A stretch of 64,000 nt of DNA. Source: Bacteroidales bacterium (GTDB lineage Bacteria; Bacteroidota; Bacteroidia; Bacteroidales; Tenuifilaceae). Position numbers and translations under genes: made by a program. Location: positions 1 to 64,000 of the forward strand of contig JAFWUG010000018.1 in the NCBI GenBank assembly GCA_017524185.1. The letters are read 5' to 3'. The notes beneath the pieces are model-generated. The model saw nothing but the letters and a program-made list of their open reading frames with translations. It searched no databases and was not told the origin of the DNA. Below are positions 27,388-36,085 of this stretch, piece after piece. Position 1 is the stretch's first letter; each line of letters opens with the position of its first letter.

Positions 27388-27699
27388 TCATAATGCCGCA
27401 GCAACCTTTCTAATACGCTTAAGAACGCTAAGCACCGTTTTATCGCTACGCGTTATCTGCATATTATAGCGCGTTTGTAAGTACATAAGCGTATCGGCAG
27501 GCACATCAAGAGCCGCTTCAAACATTAGCGCAGTTTTGGCAGTAAGTGAACGGCGACCATTTAAAATTTCGTTAACCACTGAATAGGCTAACCCAACGCT
27601 TTCAGCCAACTGCCTTTGGCTAATGCCCCGCGCCTCAATTTCATCCTTAAGCACTTCGCCTGGATGTGTGGGGAAAGCCCCATACCCTAAATTTCCCAT
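27388..27699 (-). CDS. higA: HigA-type antitoxin (HTH/XRE)
   Basis: 103 residues. The opening HPGEVLKDEIEARGISQRQLAE and the following SVVNEILNGRRSLTAKTALMFEAAL form the HigA helix-turn-helix (about 13-75). HigA binds its own promoter and neutralises the ribosome-dependent RNase HigB. It starts 7 bp after the toxin stop; toxin-first order is usual for higBA and unusual among other type II systems. It converges on the EamA gene with a 15-bp gap. The pair lies between two copies of the EamA gene end. Confidence 0.9.
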   Translation of the reverse strand: MGNLGYGAFPTHPGEVLKDEIEARGISQRQLAESVGLAYSVVNEILNGRRSLTAKTALMFEAALDVPADTLMYLQTRYNMQITRSDKTVLSVLKRIRKVAAAL

Positions 27700-27706
27700 G
27701 GTGAAC

Positions 27707-28021
27707 TTATTTATAATGTTTCGACAACTCGACTATGCTGCAAATAGTAACAGTCTTTTCTGATTCATGCAGTGTTTTAAACTCTATTCGATATTGATCA
27801 TTAACGCGTACCGATTCTAACCCAAGTTTATCGCCACCCAATTTCTCATAATGCAAAGCGTTGAAGCGGTATAAATCCTCAATCCTTTCAACAGCGTCAA
27901 GAATATTGATTACACGAACATACTTCTTGACTATCTGCGGCTGAAAACGATACTGCTTAGTGCTTGTTTTGCCGTAATAGTATAGCTCACGCAGATAATC
28001 CTTATCAAATAGAACCTCCAT
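27707..28021 (-). CDS. higB: HigB/RelE-superfamily toxin
   Basis: 104 residues. RelE-fold pattern: an N-terminal strand and helix (MEVLFDKDYLRELYY), a second helix, and C-terminal strands with GLESVRVNDQYRIEF and VTICSIVELSKHYK; the SVRVNDQYRIEF and final H-Y contexts are typical of the HigB branch. It is expected to cleave mRNA on the ribosome. It lies first in the operon with higA after it. A minus-strand -7 box lies at 28043-28050. No frameshift or truncation is seen, so the pair looks functional. Confidence 0.88.
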   Translation of the reverse strand: MEVLFDKDYLRELYYYGKTSTKQYRFQPQIVKKYVRVINILDAVERIEDLYRFNALHYEKLGGDKLGLESVRVNDQYRIEFKTLHESEKTVTICSIVELSKHYK

Positions 28022-28042
28022 ATAGCATCACTCTATCAAATG

Positions 28043-28050
28043 CAAAAATA
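28043..28050 (-). promoter_or_regulatory. -7 box of higBA
   Basis: Minus-strand TATTTTTG about 22 bp ahead of the higB start. An operator for HigA would be expected here, but I could not identify a clear inverted repeat. Confidence 0.45.
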
Positions 28051-28116
28051 ATATTTTCAGCATTCACATTCGCTTTTTTTGCGAACTTTTTTATCTTAGA
28101 CTACACCCGTGCAAAT

Positions 28117-28256
28117 TAGCCATAGGCATGGACAAACTCACCTGGTCCAAAATGATAGCTGCTGCCTTTGTATTCACCAGCGTGTGGATAGTGAACCGAA
28201 GCAGAGCAGCAGTGCAAAAAACGGCAGCTCAGAAACCTTGCCAACACTTTGATTGA
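28117..28256 (+). pseudogene. Decayed copy of the EamA gene 3' end (repeat copy 2)
   Basis: 28117-28225 repeats 27245-27353 with 6 substitutions in 109 bp. In the transporter frame they change Pro to Ser, Met to Ile, Leu to Phe, Gly to Ser and Leu to Ile, with one silent change, so the copy is not under selection. After the repeat the frame continues for about 10 different codons to TGA 28254-28256. There is no start codon or upstream part. It is a relic left by whatever placed HigBA here. Confidence 0.85.
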
Positions 28257-28271
28257 CAACAAATTGTCCCA

Positions 28272-29255
28272 CTACACCTTTCGGCCAGCCATTTTTTGGA
28301 GTATCGACTGTAGCACAACCTTGCGGTCGTCGGGTACGTTCACGCGGGCCAACGCAGCCTGCGATAGCCCAAAATGCTCATTCACCAAAGCCTCCACCGC
28401 CTGACGCGCGTTGGTACGGGTGTAGAACTCCACAACCTGCGACACCTTTTGCGCACGGGTTAGCACGGTGTTGGCCATCAGCGCATCGAACTGCTGACAA
28501 TCGGCCGGCGACAGAGCCTCGCGGGTTAGCACGGTGAGCATGGTTTTCTTCTGCGCCATGATGTCGCCCCCCGTTTGCTTGCCAAACACGGCCTCATCGC
28601 CGTACACATCGAGCAGGTCGTCTTGCAACTGGAATGCGATGCCCATGTGCCGACCATAATCCACCAGCGCAACAATATCGGGCTGCGAGGCACCGCTTGC
28701 CAACGCGCCCAGTTCAAGCGCACCCATGAGCAACGCCGAAGTCTTGAGCTCAATCATGCGAACATACTGCTGGCGGCTCACTGCGGTTAGCTGCTCAAAT
28801 TCCATGTCGTATTGCTGCCCCTGGCACACGCCCAGGGCCAAACGATTGAACGCCCCCAACAGAGCGGACAACACGGTAGCGGGCGACTGCGCCAATAGCT
28901 CGTAGGCCATCACCGACATGGCATCACCCGACAAAATGGCCGCATTTGCACCCCACTGCCTATGCACCGTAGGGCGACCGCGCCTAAGGTCGGCGTTGTC
29001 CATGATGTCATCGTGAAGCAGGGTGAAGTTATGGAACACCTCAACGGCCATGGCAGCGGGCATGGCAGCATCTAACTGATCGACAAACAGATTGCAAGCT
29101 GCCAGCACCAGTGTTGGTCGTATACGCTTGCCGCCCGTTTCGAGGGCATAAGCAATGGGCCTATAAAGCCCTTGCGGCTCGGTGTTGAGCGAAAGCCGGT
29201 GCAGATGCTCTTCGACCATGTGGCTAAGCTGGTCTATGGTATAGATTGTTGCCAT
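28272..29255 (-). CDS. Polyprenyl synthetase (trans-isoprenyl diphosphate synthase)
   Basis: 327 residues with both aspartate-rich motifs: FARM LLHDDIMDNADLRRG (about 94-108) and SARM FQLQDDLLDVYGD (about 213-225), plus TGGKRIRPTLVL near residue 37. It condenses isopentenyl diphosphate with allylic diphosphates. The residues before the FARM (NFTL) do not let me fix the chain length; farnesyl, geranylgeranyl or longer are all possible. It is a single gene whose 3' end stops 15 bp from the EamA relic. Confidence 0.92.
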   Translation of the reverse strand: MATIYTIDQLSHMVEEHLHRLSLNTEPQGLYRPIAYALETGGKRIRPTLVLAACNLFVDQLDAAMPAAMAVEVFHNFTLLHDDIMDNADLRRGRPTVHRQWGANAAILSGDAMSVMAYELLAQSPATVLSALLGAFNRLALGVCQGQQYDMEFEQLTAVSRQQYVRMIELKTSALLMGALELGALASGASQPDIVALVDYGRHMGIAFQLQDDLLDVYGDEAVFGKQTGGDIMAQKKTMLTVLTREALSPADCQQFDALMANTVLTRAQKVSQVVEFYTRTNARQAVEALVNEHFGLSQAALARVNVPDDRKVVLQSILQKMAGRKV

Positions 29256-29418
29256 GCGTAACGTATTATTTTGGGCGAAAATAGCAAAAAATCAAACGCT
29301 GACCAAACCTCAGCGGGCAATGTTGCGTTATAGTGTACGGTCAACAGGATGTAAAAAGGGGATTCGCATCCTAGCGGCCAACTCAAACGAATCCCCAACC
29401 CTACTAACCTAACCATCT

Positions 29419-29826
29419 ATGGCATACAAAGTTATCGACATTGAAGGAGTTGGCGATGTGTTCGCCGAGAAGTTGAACGCTGCAGGCATCAAAACCGATG
29501 CCGAGTTACTAACCAAATGTTCTAAACCTGCTGGTCGTAAGGAATTGGCCGAGCAAACTGGCATCAGCTCCAAACTGATTATGAAATGGACCAACCACTG
29601 CGACCTCTACCGTATCAATGGCGTAGGCCCTCAGTTTGCCGAGCTGCTCGAGGCAGCTGGCGTTGATACCGTGAAGGAGTTGCGCCACCGCGTCCCCGAG
29701 AACCTTCAGAAAAAACTCGAAGAGGTGAACGCCCAAAAAAATTTGGTGAGCCGTGTTCCCGCTGTGGCCGAAGTGCAGAAAATGGTGGACAAGGCCAAAG
29801 ACCTACCCCCCATGGTTGAATACTAA
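29419..29826 (+). CDS. DUF4332-type helix-hairpin-helix protein
   Basis: 135 residues containing two helix-hairpin-helix repeats: VIDIEGVGDVFAEKLNAAGI (about 5-24) and YRINGVGPQFAELLEAAGV (about 63-81), each followed by helices. This matches DUF4332, a family of stand-alone HhH proteins presumed to bind nucleic acid without sequence specificity. No catalytic domain or signal peptide is seen. The gene is monocistronic and ends in a clear terminator. Its exact role is unknown. Confidence 0.85.
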   Translation: MAYKVIDIEGVGDVFAEKLNAAGIKTDAELLTKCSKPAGRKELAEQTGISSKLIMKWTNHCDLYRINGVGPQFAELLEAAGVDTVKELRHRVPENLQKKLEEVNAQKNLVSRVPAVAEVQKMVDKAKDLPPMVEY

Positions 29827-29849
29827 AGCACACACATATCAACAAGCAA

Positions 29850-29881
29850 GGGCTGTTCCGCAAATCGGAGCAGCCCTTTTT
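29850..29881 (+). terminator. Intrinsic terminator after the DUF4332 gene
   Basis: Stem GGGCTGTTCCG/CGGAGCAGCCC (one T-G pair), loop CAAAT, then TTTTT. Confidence 0.9.
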
Positions 29882-29888
29882 GCAAATG

Positions 29889-29933
29889 CACACACACAAC
29901 CATTCTCAAAACTTACGGTTAACAACATGAAGT
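29889..29933 (+). repeat. 45-bp direct repeat, left copy (flanks the AAA_14 gene)
   Basis: Matches 31309-31353 with 3 mismatches in 45 bp, and a weaker match continues about 30 bp further right in both copies. It lies 8 bp after the terminator of the previous gene. Confidence 0.85.
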
Positions 29934-30001
29934 CAACACTAAATTTCCGATTAGAAACCGAAACTTTTGGTGATTTCTTCAGTTTATAATCGCAAATATT
30001 G

Positions 30002-30009
30002 TATATTTG
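30002..30009 (+). promoter_or_regulatory. -7 box of the AAA_14 gene
   Basis: TATATTTG 20 bp ahead of ATG 30030; no -33 TTG at the usual distance. Confidence 0.5.
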
Positions 30010-30029
30010 CATTCAAATAGAGGTAGACC

Positions 30030-31292
30030 ATGATAAGCAAAGAAACGCTCTTACAAGTAATCTACGAACAACGAAATTATCCCGCTGGCGAAACCATTCT
30101 GCGCAAAATAGATACAAACCTAATAAACAGCCCCGAGGTGCTGATTATCACAGGCATACGCCGATGCGGAAAATCCACCCTGCTACGACAAATACAGCAG
30201 CAACTCACAGAGCGCGACTACTACCTAAACTTCGACGATGAAAGGTTGATTAACTTCACAACCGACGATTTTCAGGCACTAAACCAAGTACTACACACCG
30301 AGTTCGGCGAACAGCACACCTACTATTTCGACGAAATACAGAACATAAGGGGCTGGGAGCGATTTATAAGCAGGCTATACAATGCTGGCAATAAAATATT
30401 TATAACCGGTAGCAATGCAAACATGCTCAGCCGCGAATTGGGCACATTACTCACGGGACGCCATATAACAAAGGAACTCTATCCTTTCTCGTTCGCCGAG
30501 TTTTTGGAGCAGAAACAACACACTATCAAAAGCAGCAATCTGCACACCACAAACGGACGAGCGCAATTGAACAAACTATTCACCGAATATCTCCGCACGG
30601 GCGGAATCCCACAGTACACCAACAGCCTCAACACAGCTTTCCTCAAATCGCTATACACCGACATACTATACCGAGATGTGATTGTACGCCACAACATTAG
30701 CTCCGAAAACGCTTTGCGTGAAATGATATACTACCTCGCCAGCAATGTTACGCACCCGTTCACATTCAACTCCGTGGCCAAGCACATCGGAATCAAAAGC
30801 ATGGAAACCGTTCGCGACTGGGTAACATACCTGGAACAAACCTACCTCATTCGCTGCCTAAACAAATACGCACCCAAAGTTGGCGTACAGCTTCGAAGCC
30901 CCAAAAAAGTATACTTCATCGACAATGCCCTGGCGGGCCAGGTGGGGTTCAATCTCAGCCAGAACCTAGGAGCGTGGCTCGAAAATGCCGTGGCAATAGA
31001 ACTTGAACGACGCGGAGCCGATTTCTACTACCACAGCAATAAACACGAATGCGATTTTATTATACGCAAAGGCTACAGCGTAAAACAAGCATTGCAGGTT
31101 ACAGCAGCAATGGACGATCCCAAAACACGCAAACGCGAACTCAATGGCATACTGGACGCCATGGATGCCTACAACCTACAGCAAGGGCTAATTGTAACAA
31201 TAGATAGCCGCGAAACAATTAAACTTGAAGATGGCAGAACCGTAGAGGTTGTGCCGTGCTGGCAGTGGATGCTCAATCACAACATGCCATAG
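30030..31292 (+). CDS. AAA_14/DUF4143 ATPase
   Basis: 420 residues. An N-terminal AAA_14 domain has Walker A GIRRCGKSTLL (42-52) and Walker B YYFDEIQN (98-105), then sensor-like FITGSNANML. The C-terminal DUF4143 domain (about 215-400) includes a winged-helix-like SVAKHIGIKSMETVRDW and a nuclease-like core ECDFIIRKGYSVKQALQVT. The D-x(n)-V/Q-T core resembles PD-(D/E)XK enzymes, but I cannot confirm activity. Such proteins are common, often mobile orphans in Bacteroidota with no settled function. The gene is monocistronic and bounded by 45-bp direct repeats. Confidence 0.9.
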   Translation: MISKETLLQVIYEQRNYPAGETILRKIDTNLINSPEVLIITGIRRCGKSTLLRQIQQQLTERDYYLNFDDERLINFTTDDFQALNQVLHTEFGEQHTYYFDEIQNIRGWERFISRLYNAGNKIFITGSNANMLSRELGTLLTGRHITKELYPFSFAEFLEQKQHTIKSSNLHTTNGRAQLNKLFTEYLRTGGIPQYTNSLNTAFLKSLYTDILYRDVIVRHNISSENALREMIYYLASNVTHPFTFNSVAKHIGIKSMETVRDWVTYLEQTYLIRCLNKYAPKVGVQLRSPKKVYFIDNALAGQVGFNLSQNLGAWLENAVAIELERRGADFYYHSNKHECDFIIRKGYSVKQALQVTAAMDDPKTRKRELNGILDAMDAYNLQQGLIVTIDSRETIKLEDGRTVEVVPCWQWMLNHNMP

Positions 31293-31308
31293 CCCCAACC
31301 AGATGAAC

Positions 31309-31353
31309 CACACACACAACCAATCTCAAAACTTGCGGTTGACAACATGAAGT
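31309..31353 (+). repeat. 45-bp direct repeat, right copy (flanks the AAA_14 gene)
   Basis: Second copy of 29889-29933, starting 17 bp after the ATPase stop. The two copies are 1420 bp apart and in the same orientation. Confidence 0.85.
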
Positions 31354-31567
31354 TTTTCTTATATTTACAGTTAGCAACTGGAAATCGACTAAAACGTAAG
31401 CCTAATGGCAAATTTTACAATCAGTACCATACATTGCACAACAGAAGCCAAACGCAACCTATTAGCACTAACTACGTAGAAACGTATTTGTTGCGTTAAT
31501 AATGACTAAATTTGAAAATAAAAGCAGCCTAACCCTATTTATTGACACTTTGAAATATAAGTTCCAA

Positions 31568-32347
31568 ATGCCTATTATTAAACATATTGCGCCAACTTTT
31601 GTTGTGGCATTGCTTCTCCTTTTTGCGTCGTGCAACCGCCGCTCGCAGTTGTTGTATATGTCTGACGTGCAGCGCGACACATTGAGCCAGGCAGGAATGC
31701 CGCGCTACCAATTGAGGGCAGGAGATTTGCTGAGCGTGAATGTGTTCACGCAGGATGAGCTTACCTCAAAGTTGTTCAATGTAAACAGCAGTTCATACAG
31801 CTATAACTCCTATGGCTCAGACATGCTAGCCTACGTGAACGGCTACATGGTGTCCGACTCGGGGTGCATAAGTTTACCCGTGGTTGGCGAGGTTCCCGTT
31901 GCCGGACTCACCGTGCGCCAAGCTCAAGACGTGGTGCAGGCCAAGGTGAATAGCTACCTGAGCGATGCGTTGGTGTTTGTAAAAATATTGAGTTTTAAGG
32001 TAACGGTGATTGGCGAGGTGAAACGCCCCGGCACCTACACCAACTACAAAGAGAACCTAAACATATTTGAGGCATTGGCTCTGGCGGGCGATTTCTCCGA
32101 CTATGGCGAGCGTTCCAACGTATTGGTGCTACGCCAAACCGAAAGCGGCACACAGACCTATCGCCTTAACCTACACGATAAGGATGTGCTTAGCTCCGAG
32201 GCATTCTACCTGCTCCCCAACGACACAGTGATTGTGGAACCACGGAGAGGAAAGGTGTTCGCGCTCAATGCGCCAAATATCAGCATTTTCCTATCAATAA
32301 TCACCACGGCTGTGCTTATAGCCAACCTAATTGTGAAAGCAAACTAG
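31568..32347 (+). CDS. Wza-like polysaccharide export lipoprotein
   Basis: 259 residues from ATG 31568, which gives a lipoprotein signal peptide (MPIIKHIAP, hydrophobic FVVALLLLFA, SC with Cys22). An in-frame ATG at 31502 would put 22 polar residues ahead of it and is less likely. Poly_export domain: YQLRAGDLLSVNVFTQDEL (about 50-68), then SLBB-like strands with VTVIGEVKRPGTYTNYKENL (about 142-161). One C-terminal hydrophobic helix (about 235-255) follows, as in Wza. The product should form the outer-membrane polysaccharide channel. The Wzc-like gene follows 6 bp later. Confidence 0.92.
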   Translation: MPIIKHIAPTFVVALLLLFASCNRRSQLLYMSDVQRDTLSQAGMPRYQLRAGDLLSVNVFTQDELTSKLFNVNSSSYSYNSYGSDMLAYVNGYMVSDSGCISLPVVGEVPVAGLTVRQAQDVVQAKVNSYLSDALVFVKILSFKVTVIGEVKRPGTYTNYKENLNIFEALALAGDFSDYGERSNVLVLRQTESGTQTYRLNLHDKDVLSSEAFYLLPNDTVIVEPRRGKVFALNAPNISIFLSIITTAVLIANLIVKAN

Positions 32348-32353
32348 CCCACC

Positions 32354-34780
32354 ATGGAAGAACAACAGCACCAAGTACCAGCGTCCGACATCAGCGTTGC
32401 CGATGTGGTTGCCTTTCTGCATCAGCTACTCTCCAAATGGTATTGGTTTGCCATATCGGTGGCTGTGTGCATGGCCACGGCCTATTTGGTGAATCACTAC
32501 TCCGACCGCATGTACAGCGCATCGGGCAGCGTGCTGGTTAAAAACAACCAACCAATGGTTGGCACCGAGCAGTTCATCAACGGCATGGTGCTATCGCAGA
32601 TGAGCAACAAGGTGCAGAACGAGGTGAGCATACTCAAATCGTACACCCTGGCACGGCGAGCCATTGAATCTATCCCCTCGCTTTGCGTAACCTGCGTGGG
32701 TCAGGGCAAACGTAAGATAGCCGAACGTGTGGTTTATGAGCGTATGCCATTCACAGTTGCCCTGGACACTGCATACGCCAACAAACCAAATGTACCCATA
32801 GAAATAAAGGTGCTAAACGCTCACGAATACAGAGTAAAAATAAACAACGGACATAATATAAGTGCAACCGCGCTATTCGGTGAGCCTTTTAGAACTGAGC
32901 AATGGGGATTTATCCTGAATTGGCGTAACGGATTCTCTACCGACAACATATACGATAGCTACACTATTACTATAAACGACATTAACGAACTCACGCAACA
33001 GTGCCAGAAAAATCTAAAAGTTGAACTTAACGACAAAAATGGCTCGTTGCTTCTCCTATCGTTTTCGGCTGCTGAGCCCCGTTTGGCCACCGACTATCTC
33101 AACGCGCTTATGGATAAATACATACAGCGGGGGCTGGACGAAAAAAACCAGATGGCGGCAAATACCGTATCTTTTATTGAACAGCAATTACGTAGTATTA
33201 CAGATTCACTTATAAGAGCTGAGCAAAATCTACAAAATTTCAAACAAAGCCGCAATGTAGATATATCACGCGAAGGGGCTATTCTTTTTGAGCAAATGAA
33301 AAATGCTCAAAATCAGCGAGGAGACCTGGAATTACGTGCACGATACTATGCTTATCTGCGCGAATATCTCGACCAGCGCAAAGACATGAACACAGTGGTG
33401 GCACCATCGGCCATGGGCGTAGAAGATGAACAGTTAGCATATTTGTTTAACGAGATTAACAAAACATACATTGAGCGCGAGCATTTGCGTACCTCTGTGA
33501 AAGGCGTATCTTTATCTATTGTTTCACAATTAGATGTAAAATTAGACAATCTTCTTAAATCGCTCAACGAGAAAGTAAATAGTTTGATAGAGGCTAACAA
33601 TATAGCTATAAGTGAGATAGAACAGAAATTGCAGCATTTAGAAAAGGTTGTGCGACAGTTGCCCGCAAATGAACGCATGTTGCTTAATTTCGAACGCGAC
33701 TTCGGGCTGATCAACACCATGTACACCTACATGCAGCAAAAACGCGCTGAAGCCGCTATAGCGCAGGCTTCTAATGTATCGGACAACAGCATACTCGATT
33801 ATGCCATAGCCGAAAACGCTGTAATGGTGCGTCCACGCGTGCTTATAAACTACATCTTGGCCATGCTAATAGCCCTGGTTGTGCCGCTGTTCATCATCAT
33901 AATAATGAACCTGCTGCGCGACAAAATAGTCGATCTCGATGCTATTGGCAAGCGCACCAGCGTACCAGTGCTAGCAACAGTGGGACACAACACCCGTCCA
34001 GAACTGGTTATCCCCGTGGTAGAACGGCCATCGTCAATGCTGGCAGAATCGTTTAGAGGATTACGCACCAATCTGCAATATTTGCTACGCGAGCCGCACC
34101 AAAAAGTGGTGTCCATCACCTCCATGGTGAGTGGCGAGGGCAAAACATTCGTCTCGCTCAACCTGGCCGCCATACTGGCCATGATGGGCAAAAAGGTGCT
34201 GGTGATGGGTCTCGACCTCCGCAAACCCAAGATGCAGGAAGACCTTGGATACGTTGCCGACAAGGGCATTAGCACCTATCTGATTGGCCAACACGAAGCC
34301 GCCGACATCATAGTGCGCACCACAACCGACAACCTCACGTTTGTGCCCACTGGGGCAATTCCGCCCAACCCTGCCGAACTGATAGAAACCGAGCGCATGT
34401 CCCAACTATTTGAATGGGCCCGCCAGAACTACGACTATGTGGTGGTGGACACCCCTCCAATAGGCGTAGTTGCCGACGCTCAGCTGCTTGCACGCTACAG
34501 CGATGCGAACATTTTTGTAGTACGCTACAACCACAGCCAACTGGATGCTCTCAACCTGGCTGAAGATTTGCGCATATCGCGCAAGATGGAGCATATAAAT
34601 ATTGTGGTAAACGATGTACAAACCGAAAAGGGCTACGGTAGCAAGCATTATGGCTACGGGTACGGCTATGGGTATGGAAAAAATGGATCGGGATATTATC
34701 ACGATGATGACGTTGAGCCAACACGCATTGGTAAACTTATGACGCTTACCAAGCGAATGATTCAATTTTTAAAGAAATAG
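32354..34780 (+). CDS. Wzc-like chain-length regulator / tyrosine autokinase
   Basis: 808 residues. The Wzz domain has membrane helices near residues 28-48 and 500-522, with a long periplasmic coiled coil between (about 260-460) and a GNVR-type element near YTYMQQKRAEAAIAQAS. The cytoplasmic BY-kinase domain has Walker A SGEGKTFVSLN (about 592), Walker A' VLVMGLDLRKP (about 616) and Walker B YVVVDTPPIG (about 694). The C-terminus carries a Tyr cluster with alternating Gly-Tyr (HYGYGYGYGYGKNG), the autophosphorylation tail that controls Wzc oligomerisation. It should act with the Wza-like protein next door. No cognate phosphatase gene is visible nearby. Confidence 0.95.
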   Translation: MEEQQHQVPASDISVADVVAFLHQLLSKWYWFAISVAVCMATAYLVNHYSDRMYSASGSVLVKNNQPMVGTEQFINGMVLSQMSNKVQNEVSILKSYTLARRAIESIPSLCVTCVGQGKRKIAERVVYERMPFTVALDTAYANKPNVPIEIKVLNAHEYRVKINNGHNISATALFGEPFRTEQWGFILNWRNGFSTDNIYDSYTITINDINELTQQCQKNLKVELNDKNGSLLLLSFSAAEPRLATDYLNALMDKYIQRGLDEKNQMAANTVSFIEQQLRSITDSLIRAEQNLQNFKQSRNVDISREGAILFEQMKNAQNQRGDLELRARYYAYLREYLDQRKDMNTVVAPSAMGVEDEQLAYLFNEINKTYIEREHLRTSVKGVSLSIVSQLDVKLDNLLKSLNEKVNSLIEANNIAISEIEQKLQHLEKVVRQLPANERMLLNFERDFGLINTMYTYMQQKRAEAAIAQASNVSDNSILDYAIAENAVMVRPRVLINYILAMLIALVVPLFIIIIMNLLRDKIVDLDAIGKRTSVPVLATVGHNTRPELVIPVVERPSSMLAESFRGLRTNLQYLLREPHQKVVSITSMVSGEGKTFVSLNLAAILAMMGKKVLVMGLDLRKPKMQEDLGYVADKGISTYLIGQHEAADIIVRTTTDNLTFVPTGAIPPNPAELIETERMSQLFEWARQNYDYVVVDTPPIGVVADAQLLARYSDANIFVVRYNHSQLDALNLAEDLRISRKMEHINIVVNDVQTEKGYGSKHYGYGYGYGYGKNGSGYYHDDDVEPTRIGKLMTLTKRMIQFLKK

Positions 34781-34804
34781 AACTCGTTGCATTTTTTTTG
34801 AACC

Positions 34805-36073
34805 ATGCTAAGCCGAGCCGATAAGATATTCATAGCACTGATAGGACTTGGACTGCTATCCATCTACGTAGGCGTGGTGAGCATGTATCTGTGGCTAGGG
34901 TTAATGCTAGTGCGATTGTTCTTTCTAAATCGGGTGGAATTGGGTATTTTTTCGTTATTATTTGGTTCAAGCCTATTTGGTCGTCTTTTTGTATCAGACA
35001 TGTTGGTTGTTGTGTTGACAACCATATTCCTAATTTTGGGCTATGTGCTGTTATTTAAGGAAATGCTGGCAGTTTTAGTACGATATAAGATGGTATATAT
35101 TGTATTTGCATTGTTAGTGTTGTATTTTGTTGTTATGTACCTGTTAGGGCCTATGAACCCGTATGCTACAGGGAAAATCGCCCGACTTGTTGTTCGAGCA
35201 ATTACATGGATGTTTATGTTTCAAATATATGTGCAAAACAAAAATATAAATAATGTTCATTTTGCTATACTTTATGCTCTACTTTCAATATTTTATCTTT
35301 CACAAGCTTTTGAACTTTATGGAGTCCGTCCAAGCGGTCTGTTTGATATTACATATTTTCGAGATGGTGCTGAAGTGATTGGTCGTAACGAAAAAAACAC
35401 ATTAATAGTAAATCCACATACTATGGGATATTTAGCATTAGGACCACTAACATTTTATCTAGCGAGAGACAAAATAGAACTAAAATCAATATGGAATCTT
35501 TTATTTGTTACTATTTTGGTTTTATTAGTTTTTACTTCAGGTGCGCGTCAAACTATGGTGTGTATGGCCGGAATATTTGCACTGCGTGTAATGCAAGTAA
35601 AAGGAAATATAGCAAAAAACGCCCTTTTGGCAATTTTGTGTGTAGGAATGTTAGCTATTATTGCTCTTAATTCAGGTTCGAGTGCAATAGAACGTTCTTT
35701 AACAGGCAATAATGCAGGTGAAGTCTTACATCGCGATATTGATACCCCTTTTGAAGTTATAAAGATTAATCCAGTTTTTGGTGTTGGTTTTGGGGGGTAT
35801 ATAGATTTCGGTAATAAAGAATACCCACATAATATTTTTTTAGAAATAATTGCTGAATTAGGATTGATTGGTTGTATTATTTTAAGTACATTCTTAGTCT
35901 TATCACTATCAGTTTCATGTATTGGTTTTAAATATAAAACGGCAAATGGTACGTTTTTTTTTCTTTTTCTTGTTGTATATTTTTTTAAATCAATGATTAG
36001 TGGTGATTTATCAGGTAATATAGTTGTTTTTATTTTAATATTAAGCTTTATTGATTATTCAAAATTTAAATAA
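34805..36073 (+). CDS. O-antigen/exopolysaccharide polymerase-like membrane protein (Wzy/O-antigen ligase family)
   Basis: 422 residues with about eleven membrane helices and one long extracytoplasmic loop (about 295-345). The loop region FGVGFGGYIDFGNKEYPHNIFLEIIAELG has the H-N-x-F/Y-L-E pattern of the O-antigen ligase/Wzy superfamily. It probably polymerises repeat units on the periplasmic side; a WaaL-type ligase is the alternative. It starts 24 bp after wzc, and from here on the DNA is markedly richer in A+T than the two export genes. Confidence 0.85.
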   Translation: MLSRADKIFIALIGLGLLSIYVGVVSMYLWLGLMLVRLFFLNRVELGIFSLLFGSSLFGRLFVSDMLVVVLTTIFLILGYVLLFKEMLAVLVRYKMVYIVFALLVLYFVVMYLLGPMNPYATGKIARLVVRAITWMFMFQIYVQNKNINNVHFAILYALLSIFYLSQAFELYGVRPSGLFDITYFRDGAEVIGRNEKNTLIVNPHTMGYLALGPLTFYLARDKIELKSIWNLLFVTILVLLVFTSGARQTMVCMAGIFALRVMQVKGNIAKNALLAILCVGMLAIIALNSGSSAIERSLTGNNAGEVLHRDIDTPFEVIKINPVFGVGFGGYIDFGNKEYPHNIFLEIIAELGLIGCIILSTFLVLSLSVSCIGFKYKTANGTFFFLFLVVYFFKSMISGDLSGNIVVFILILSFIDYSKFK

Positions 36074-36085
36074 ACTATTACTGCC

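Noticed and set aside
31502-31567. Upstream ATG of the Wza-like gene
   Set aside because: It would place 22 polar residues before the lipoprotein signal peptide; ATG 31568 is the better start.
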